Shown here: positions 58,922 to 64,000 of the stretch, in pieces
Position numbering within the stretch: the first letter of the stretch is position 1
Layout: each line of letters starts with the position of its first letter
Assembly: GCF_003443535.1 (NCBI RefSeq)
Contig: NZ_CP031947.1
Coordinates: 310,001-374,000, forward strand
DNA: 64,000 nt
Reading direction: 5' to 3'
From: Ruegeria sp. AD91A
GTDB lineage: Bacteria; Pseudomonadota; Alphaproteobacteria; Rhodobacterales; Rhodobacteraceae
Notes under the pieces: model-generated
Seen by the model: only the letters and a program-made list of their open reading frames with translations
The model's database searches: none
What the model was told of the DNA's origin: nothing
Position numbers and translations under genes: made by a program

Positions 58922-59144
58922 GTTGATCCTCCAAATATGCAAAGAAGTCTTGGAGCCCTGTAGCCCCGGCAGGGATTTGCGGTGACCTCAGCTCAAACTG
59001 AAAGGCGAGGATTGGTGTGTTCGCCTTCGGGTCGATGCTCTGATGTATTACTGCGGCCTCGGAGATAACCTTGGCCGATGCAGCGTGGGCAAAGACCCAG
59101 AGTCCAGCAAAGATTGCTGCAGTTAGTTTCAGCGAAGCATTCAT
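58914..59144 (-). CDS. small secreted protein of unknown function
   Basis: A 76-residue frame with a signal peptide (LKLTAAIFAGLWVFAHAASA) and a short mature part (VISEAAVIHQSIDPKANTPI and LQDFFAYLEDQHG). Ribosome site GGAGGGACAG precedes the ATG. It ends with ATGGCTGA, overlapping the moeA start, so it is translationally coupled to moeA. No family recognised. Confidence 0.55.
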   Translation of the reverse strand: MNASLKLTAAIFAGLWVFAHAASAKVISEAAVIHQSIDPKANTPILAFQFELRSPQIPAGATGLQDFFAYLEDQHG

Positions 59145-59159
59145 CTGTCCCTCCGGAGT

Positions 59160-59309
59160 TCAGGCCGCCCGGCAGGAATCCCCCAGCAGGTCAGCCAGAA
59201 CGCTGATCACCACCGGCAAAAGGGAGCGATGGTTTTTGTCGCACGGCCCGGCCAGAAATTCCCGGCCAATGGACATCACGTCAGGCGTACTGTCATTGAC
59301 ATAGGTCAT
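59160..59309 (-). CDS. possible very small gene upstream of the moeA unit
   Basis: A 49-codon frame starting MTYVNDSTPDVMSIG and ending SVLADLLGDSCRAA, 15 bases upstream of the small secreted gene and on its strand. A GGCGGGTC precedes the ATG. The open frame extends 30 codons further upstream. There is no recognisable domain; it may be a real small protein, a decayed gene end or chance. The surrounding 59145-59491 stretch shows no other gene. Confidence 0.3.
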   Translation of the reverse strand: MTYVNDSTPDVMSIGREFLAGPCDKNHRSLLPVVISVLADLLGDSCRAA

Positions 59310-59491
59310 GACCCGCCGTTCGGGGCCTTTGTCAGCAAGGGCACTATGGCCGCCTCTACTGCTTCCACAGGTTCTGAAATCACAACCGAAGCCGCGCACT
59401 GTTCGTTGCGTTGCCCTTTGGTCGGTTTCGAAAGAAAAAGCCTGGCACGGCCATGAAAAAGTGAACGAGCACGAGGATCGGGATCTCTTTT

Positions 59492-60922
59492 TCAGATGAT
59501 CTTAGCCGAATGCCAGACGTTCTTGACCGTCATGTAATTCTCAAGGCCTTCGGTTCCGCCTTCCCGACCATAGCCACTGGATTTCACGCCTCCAAAGGGT
59601 GTTTCAGGCATGGATGCTTCAAGTGTGTTGATCGACAGATTGCCGACCTCGACCTCGTCGATCAGACGGTCGATATAATCCGCCCGGTTGGTGAAAGCGT
59701 ATCCGGCCAGACCGTAGGGAACTGAATTCGCCAGATCGATTGCCTCATCCAGCGAAGCCACCGAATTGATCACGGCAACCGGTCCAAACGGCTCCTCGCG
59801 CATGATCCGCGCCGTTTCGGGAACGTTCAATAGCACCGTGGGTTCAAAGAAATATCCCCGTTCACCAAGCCGCGATCCGCCGGTGGCAAGCGTTGCCCCC
59901 TGTGCCACCGCGTCTTCAACCAGTTCTGTCAAAGCCGGCACGCGCCGGTCGTTGGCCGTTGGGCCCATTTCAACCGTTGCTTCAAGCCCATTGCCGACGA
60001 CTGTGGCTTTAGCCCGCGCGGTAAACCCAGCCGCATAGGCGTCAAATATACTCTCATGCGCGAAGAAACGGGTTGGCGACGTGCAGACCTGACCGGTATT
60101 GCGCGTTTTGCGCACCGCGCTTGAAACAGCCGCTGATTGCACATCCGTATCTTCGCAAACAATGACCGGCGCATGGCCGCCCAACTCCATAAGCACTCGG
60201 GTGTCATGCCGGGCCGCCAAAGTGGTCAAATGGCGCCCAACGGTTGTCGACCCTGTGAAGGCCACCAAGCGAACGGGGTCCTGCGGGATCAGGTGGCCGG
60301 ATATCTCGGACGGTTCACCGAACACTAAATTCAGAACCCCCGGAGGCAGACCGGCATCTTCGAACGCTTTTGCTATGTGTAAAGCTCCGGCTGGCGTTTC
60401 TTCCGCAGCCTTCAGGATCACCGAACAGCCAGAGGCCAAAGCACCGGCGATTTTCCGGGCAGGTTGGCTCATGGGGAAGTTCCACGGCGAGAACGCGGCG
60501 ACAACGCCAACAGGCTGGTGATGAACTGCAAACTTGTGACCCTGAGCTGCCGGAATGATCCTCCCATAGGTCCGCATCGCCTCGCCCGCATCCCATTCAA
60601 AGAACTCGGCACCGCGAATGACCTCCAGCCGGGCCTGCTTTAGGGGTTTGCCATGTTCCAGAGTGATGGAATGCGCGATTTCTTCCTGTCGCTGACGCAT
60701 GAGGGCTGCCGCCCGCAGGATCGTATCCGCACGCTCACGCGGCGGTGTACGGCGCCACAGTCGAAAGCCTTCGACGGCCGCTTGCAGCGCGTCGTCCAGG
60801 TCTTTCACCGATGCGCAAGGCAATCGACCGAGTTCTTCCTCGGTCGCCGGGTTGACAACCGGGATATCGCGACCGGTTTTTCGCCACGTGCCGCCGATGA
60901 AAAGCTTGAGCTCTGGATACAT
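59492..60922 (-). CDS. NAD(P)-dependent aldehyde dehydrogenase (succinate-semialdehyde type)
   Basis: A 476-residue ALDH of usual length. VAAFSPWNFPMSQPARKIAG, AFTGSTTVGRHL, the general base Glu in MELGGHAPVIV and the catalytic Cys in NTGQVCTSPTRFF are all present; EEPFGPVAVINSV and PFGGVKSSGYGREGG complete the pattern. It is closest in character to succinate-semialdehyde dehydrogenases (GabD). Given a probable 3-hydroxyanthranilate dioxygenase gene nearby, 2-aminomuconate semialdehyde is another possible substrate. Confidence 0.88.
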   Translation of the reverse strand: MYPELKLFIGGTWRKTGRDIPVVNPATEEELGRLPCASVKDLDDALQAAVEGFRLWRRTPPRERADTILRAAALMRQRQEEIAHSITLEHGKPLKQARLEVIRGAEFFEWDAGEAMRTYGRIIPAAQGHKFAVHHQPVGVVAAFSPWNFPMSQPARKIAGALASGCSVILKAAEETPAGALHIAKAFEDAGLPPGVLNLVFGEPSEISGHLIPQDPVRLVAFTGSTTVGRHLTTLAARHDTRVLMELGGHAPVIVCEDTDVQSAAVSSAVRKTRNTGQVCTSPTRFFAHESIFDAYAAGFTARAKATVVGNGLEATVEMGPTANDRRVPALTELVEDAVAQGATLATGGSRLGERGYFFEPTVLLNVPETARIMREEPFGPVAVINSVASLDEAIDLANSVPYGLAGYAFTNRADYIDRLIDEVEVGNLSINTLEASMPETPFGGVKSSGYGREGGTEGLENYMTVKNVWHSAKII

Positions 60923-61003
60923 GAAATCGGGGCCTCCGTTTGCCTTGATTTTTGATCGCTCGATGCCTCGTATTACTTCAAGCGCATAGCGCGAATACGG
61001 ATA

Positions 61004-61969
61004 TCAATTTGGCGAATATCTGGTCTGTCTGCTCTGCGCCGCGCGATGCAGAGCCGTTTTGAAAGCTCGCCCCGCAGGCGACAAATCGTCGTCCGCACGG
61101 AAGGACACTCCTATTGGCCCCTGCCCAAACGGAACCACCCAGGCGAGCTGGGCAAGATGCCCGTTTTCGATATCCTGGGCGACGACCTCGGCAGGCATTA
61201 GGCCGATCAGGTCACGTGATTGCAGCAGCGCCCGGTTCGTCAGATAGGACACGGATTCAATCGCGACCGGTGGCACATATTGCTGCTGACCGACAAAAAA
61301 ATGATCCGCCTGACGTCGCAACGTTGTCTCTTGCGGGGGGAGGATCCAGCCAAACGGTTTGGTTTGCGCAAAGGTCACGGCGTCCCAGCCCGCCAGTGGG
61401 TGCCGAGGGCCTACAATGGCCAATATCCGATCCTCGAACAGTTTTTCCTGCCGAATCTTGTCACGATGCCGGTGCGACGGCAGACGTCCTACAACCATGT
61501 CGATCTCACCCGACAGAAGCCGAGGCATAAGTACCTCGTTGGTCCCTTCGCTGATCTTGACCGCGACGTTCGGGCGGTCTTCCAGCAGCAGTTCAATGGC
61601 GGCAGGTAGCAGGCTGGTGGACGCCGCAAGCAACGTGCCCACCACGACACGGCCGGAGTTTCCTTCGTTCAGATCGTCCAGTTCCTGCGCGGCATTTGAA
61701 ACCTGTGCAAATATCAGTTTCCCGTGACGTATGAGAGTTTCGCCAAAAACGGTTGGCACAACTCCTCGATTGGTGCGTGTGAACAGTTTGACTTCAAAGT
61801 CCAGCTCAAGATCCTGAATCATCTTGGTTGCTGCTGGTTGAGATATTCCCAACTCCCGCGCGGCATTCTGAATGTTTCCATGCGCGCCCACCGCGACCAG
61901 CAGACGCAGTTGTCGCAGTTTCAGACGGGTCAAGGCGCGGTCCACGATGCGAGAATGACGCCCCACCAT
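61004..61969 (-). CDS. LysR-family transcriptional regulator
   Basis: A 321-residue LysR-type regulator: LKLRQLRLLVAVGAHGNIQN, LGISQPAATKMIQDLELDF and LFTRTNRGVVPTVFGE form the DNA-binding domain; the effector domain (about 100-310) has VVGTLLAASTSLLPAAIELL and DMVVGRLPSHRHRDKI, of the GbpR/CbbR-like galactose-binding-regulator group. The ATG lies two bases after the stop of the aspartate-dehydrogenase-like gene, so the two form an operon; the divergent DapA-family gene is the likely target along with its own operon. Confidence 0.9.
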   Translation of the reverse strand: MVGRHSRIVDRALTRLKLRQLRLLVAVGAHGNIQNAARELGISQPAATKMIQDLELDFEVKLFTRTNRGVVPTVFGETLIRHGKLIFAQVSNAAQELDDLNEGNSGRVVVGTLLAASTSLLPAAIELLLEDRPNVAVKISEGTNEVLMPRLLSGEIDMVVGRLPSHRHRDKIRQEKLFEDRILAIVGPRHPLAGWDAVTFAQTKPFGWILPPQETTLRRQADHFFVGQQQYVPPVAIESVSYLTNRALLQSRDLIGLMPAEVVAQDIENGHLAQLAWVVPFGQGPIGVSFRADDDLSPAGRAFKTALHRAAQSRQTRYSPN

Positions 61970-61971
61970 GG

Positions 61972-62745
61972 CTACAGCACAATCGGCTCGCAAAGCTGAT
62001 CCAGCTTGGACAGCACGCTCATGGCCGCAAGCGCCGAGCTTCGCGGGTTGTCGGGCAGCGCGGTTCCGCTGATCCTAAACTGAAAAGTGCCAAAATCACC
62101 TTCGGCCTCAACCTCGTGAATGTTCTTGTGGATCGTCGGATCGGCGATCAGACGAACCTGTGTGCTGTCGAATCCCACACCTGCCAAGGCGACGGCAGCG
62201 GCGACATTTGCGTTCTTGGGGTAAGCCAAAGCCGCCTCTCGCGCGGAACCCTGAAAATGAGTTTCAGCCGCGGTGATACTGCTGAGGTCAAGACTGTGTT
62301 CAGCAAGTGATCCTTTCCACCCCGCCGGCGGCTTGCGCCCCACATATGTAACGGATTTGAGCGGACCGACCGCTGCGGCGCTGAGGCAGTCCAGCCCGCC
62401 TATGGCACCGCTTGCCAGATGCAGCCGAGCCCCACCCTTTCGCGCGGCCCTGTCCAGCCGGCCACTGACCTGCTGATCCGCAAGTGCCCCGGCAGAGACA
62501 CTGATGATATCCAGCCCTCGCGCCAGAATTTCCGGACCCAACCCGGCCAATGCCTCGTGCCCCGCGCAATCCAGAACCACTTCGATTCCGGCCGGCAGGT
62601 CATCAACCGAACCGACCGACATAGGCGATTTTGGATCAACGCGCTGTGGCCGGACCAGAATGGCCGCCAACTCATGCCCATGTTCTGGCAACATGCGCTG
62701 CACATACTGCGCGATTGCGCCGGTTCCAATGACTGCGATCTTCAT
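61972..62745 (-). CDS. aspartate dehydrogenase family protein
   Basis: A 257-residue NAD(P)-dependent enzyme of the aspartate dehydrogenase (NadX-like) family. Rossmann motif: IAVIGTGAIAQYVQRML. Central motif: LHLASGAIGGLDCLSAAAVG. The catalytic His lies in DPTIHKNIHEVEAEGDFGTF, and YPKNANVAAAVALAG is the conserved substrate-domain stretch. It would form iminoaspartate or oxaloacetate and ammonia from aspartate. Divergent from the DapA-like gene. Its role beside a kynurenine-pathway gene could be in NAD precursor or amino acid catabolism. Confidence 0.87.
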   Translation of the reverse strand: MKIAVIGTGAIAQYVQRMLPEHGHELAAILVRPQRVDPKSPMSVGSVDDLPAGIEVVLDCAGHEALAGLGPEILARGLDIISVSAGALADQQVSGRLDRAARKGGARLHLASGAIGGLDCLSAAAVGPLKSVTYVGRKPPAGWKGSLAEHSLDLSSITAAETHFQGSAREAALAYPKNANVAAAVALAGVGFDSTQVRLIADPTIHKNIHEVEAEGDFGTFQFRISGTALPDNPRSSALAAMSVLSKLDQLCEPIVL

Positions 62746-62804
62746 GTCTCGACCCTAGATCAGCATTGAAAAAATCTGAATTGGTAAGTTGGTGATATAT
62801 GTTT

Positions 62805-62828
62805 TTCAGATAGCCATTTCTCTGAAAT
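62805..62828. promoter_or_regulatory. candidate LysR operator between the aspartate dehydrogenase and DapA-like genes
   Basis: TTTCAGA (62805-62811) and TCTGAAA (62822-62828) are perfect inverted arms around 10 bases. They lie in the 141-base AT-rich divergent region, 60 bases upstream of both starts, as expected for the LysR protein encoded two genes away. Confidence 0.5.
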
Positions 62829-62886
62829 AGCGCTGGATCGACCCGCTCAGTGTGCTTTTCTTCATATCAATGCCACTGGGACCACG

Positions 62887-63846
62887 GTGAAAATGAAGTA
62901 CTCAAAACACGACGCGAAGGCCTATGCCCGCGAACATATGACTGGGATATGGGCAGCTGCATTGAACCCGTTCAATGATGACCTGTCTCTGGATGAATCG
63001 GGACTGCGCGCCAACATCCGCCATTGGATCGATGACCTGGACATCCAGGGCCTGTTCGTCGCCGGCAAACAGGGCGAATTTTTTTCAATGAGCATCGAAG
63101 AGCGCAAGCGTAACTTCGAAATCGCGGTCGACGAATGCGCAGGCGAAGCCGGTGTAATCGTCTCGGTCTCGGACCAGAGCATGAATACTGCGTTGGACCT
63201 AGCGCATTACGCCCAGAATTGCGGTGCAGATTACATCGTTCTTCACGCCCCGGTTCTGAGTTTCGTACAGGATCGTGGCGAGGTCTTGTATCAGTACTAC
63301 AAGCGCTTCTGCGAAGAGCTGGATATCGGCATCGCCATGTGGAGCCATCCTGACAGCGGCTATTTGATGCAACCTGAAGAATGCGCCCGCATTGCTGATT
63401 TGCCGAATATCGTGGCCATTAAGTATTCGGTTCCGCGTGAGATGTACGTGAAGCTGACCCATATGGTGGGCGACAGGATCCACGTCTCGACTTCGGCCGA
63501 ACATGAATGGCTGGACAACATACTGGAACTGGACTGGAAGCTGTATCTCTGCTCCTCTCCGCCCTACCAACTGCAAAGCACGGTCGATCGGAGAATGAAC
63601 GAATACACACGTCTGGCCTTTGCGGGACAGGCGGATGAAGCGCGGCGTGTCTTTGACAGTCTGAACCCAGTCCGCAATGCGATGAAACGCGCCCGTCCTG
63701 CGGGCAAACCCACTGCATTCGGGAAATACTGGCTAGAGTTGCTGGGTCAGGTCGGTGGTCGTGTACGCCCGCCGATGCTGGAACTGACCGACGCGGAAAA
63801 AGCGATCATTCGCAAAGCATTTGATGAAAGCGGGCTGCGCGTCTGA
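62887..63846 (+). CDS. atypical DapA-family (dihydrodipicolinate synthase-like) protein
   Basis: A 319-residue (beta/alpha)8 barrel of the DapA/NAL family. LNPFNDDLSLDESGLRANIR opens the barrel, GLFVAGKQGEFFSMSIEER is the phosphate/carboxylate loop (usual GTTGE replaced by GKQGE), and the Schiff-base Lys is in NIVAIKYSVPREMY. At the usual PYY catalytic tyrosine the sequence reads HAPVLSF, so that Tyr is missing. It may be an aldolase, decarboxylase or hydro-lyase on a 2-oxo acid. The GTG at 62887 or the ATG two codons later may be the start. Confidence 0.85.
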   Translation: MKMKYSKHDAKAYAREHMTGIWAAALNPFNDDLSLDESGLRANIRHWIDDLDIQGLFVAGKQGEFFSMSIEERKRNFEIAVDECAGEAGVIVSVSDQSMNTALDLAHYAQNCGADYIVLHAPVLSFVQDRGEVLYQYYKRFCEELDIGIAMWSHPDSGYLMQPEECARIADLPNIVAIKYSVPREMYVKLTHMVGDRIHVSTSAEHEWLDNILELDWKLYLCSSPPYQLQSTVDRRMNEYTRLAFAGQADEARRVFDSLNPVRNAMKRARPAGKPTAFGKYWLELLGQVGGRVRPPMLELTDAEKAIIRKAFDESGLRV

Positions 63847-63951
63847 GCCGGGTGAGGCCTAGCAGTATAAGGAAATCGGATAGCGAGATGCTGATAATTG
63901 CTTTGCGGTTATGGAAAAACGCGCCAAACTTTCCAGGATAGGGAGTGGGAC

Positions 63952-64000
63952 ATGTCAAAACTGAAAGCGTTCAACTTTAAGGCCTGGATCGACGAGCATC
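63952..64000 (+). CDS. nbaC: 3-hydroxyanthranilate 3,4-dioxygenase, 5' end only
   Basis: The window ends 16 codons into a gene starting with ATG behind GGGAGTGGGA. The residues LKAFNFKAWIDEH match the conserved beginning of 3-hydroxyanthranilate 3,4-dioxygenase (kynurenine pathway ring cleavage). The assignment rests on this short stretch only, so it is tentative, but the phrase NFxxWIDEH is characteristic. It follows the DapA-like gene by 105 bases on the same strand. Confidence 0.6.
   Translation, partial: MSKLKAFNFKAWIDEH

Overview
This 64 kb window looks like a chromosomal segment of a Roseobacter-group alphaproteobacterium (Rhodobacteraceae). That is inferred from gene content (TRAP-TAXI and TctABC uptake, glycine-betaine/sarcosine oxidation, a PQQ alcohol dehydrogenase with its satellite genes, a form II cox operon), from a moderately high GC content with many antisense shadow frames, and from a GC-rich intergenic hairpin repeat of a style I recall from this family. 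I see no rRNA, tRNA, CRISPR array, insertion sequence or phage gene. Coding density is high and most neighbours overlap or lie within a few bases.

Layout. 0.3-1.7 kb: a GntR/FCD regulator divergent from a half-size AbrB-type membrane protein. 1.9-5.0 kb: a type I secretion ABC transporter and its HlyD-type adaptor, with no substrate or outer-membrane gene nearby. 5.0-13.1 kb: a tricarboxylate module with a sensor histidine kinase (TctE), a response regulator (TctD) and an ABC-type periplasmic binding protein overlapping the kinase gene, divergent from tctC-tctB-tctA, a CaiB-type CoA transferase and a citryl-CoA-lyase-like enzyme. It converges on tex, a MaoC-Pta fusion and ackA. Together these could import a citrate-like acid, make its CoA ester, cleave it and convert acetyl-CoA to acetate plus ATP. 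18.2-24.6 kb: a LysR-controlled TAXI-TRAP importer with a DadA-like flavoenzyme and an Asp/Glu racemase.

24.6-37.5 kb is a quinoprotein alcohol-oxidation region: a soluble hybrid kinase, a FIST-domain protein and a LuxR-type response regulator, then a PQQ dehydrogenase carrying the lanthanide-type Asp-Tyr-Asp motif, two c-type cytochromes, a YVTN beta-propeller, two periplasmic binding proteins and small secreted proteins. Inside it lie the decayed remains of an ABC ATPase and an ABC-2 permease. A 9-bp box (TGGTCGTAG) occurs upstream of three of its minus-strand genes. 37.6-42.0 kb is a coxG-coxS-coxL-coxM operon with a form II active-site motif. 42.0-45.0 kb is a nosR-apbE pair without other nos genes.

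45.3-57.4 kb is a quaternary-amine catabolic region: BCCT transporter, Rieske oxygenase and its reductase around a LysR gene, a GbdR-like GlxA regulator, and soxB-soxD-soxA-soxG for a heterotetrameric sarcosine oxidase whose delta subunit lacks the usual zinc cysteines. 57.7-59.3 kb: moeA with one or two small genes. 59.5-64 kb: aldehyde dehydrogenase, LysR regulator, aspartate-dehydrogenase-like enzyme, an atypical DapA-family protein, and the first codons of a probable 3-hydroxyanthranilate 3,4-dioxygenase cut by the window edge.
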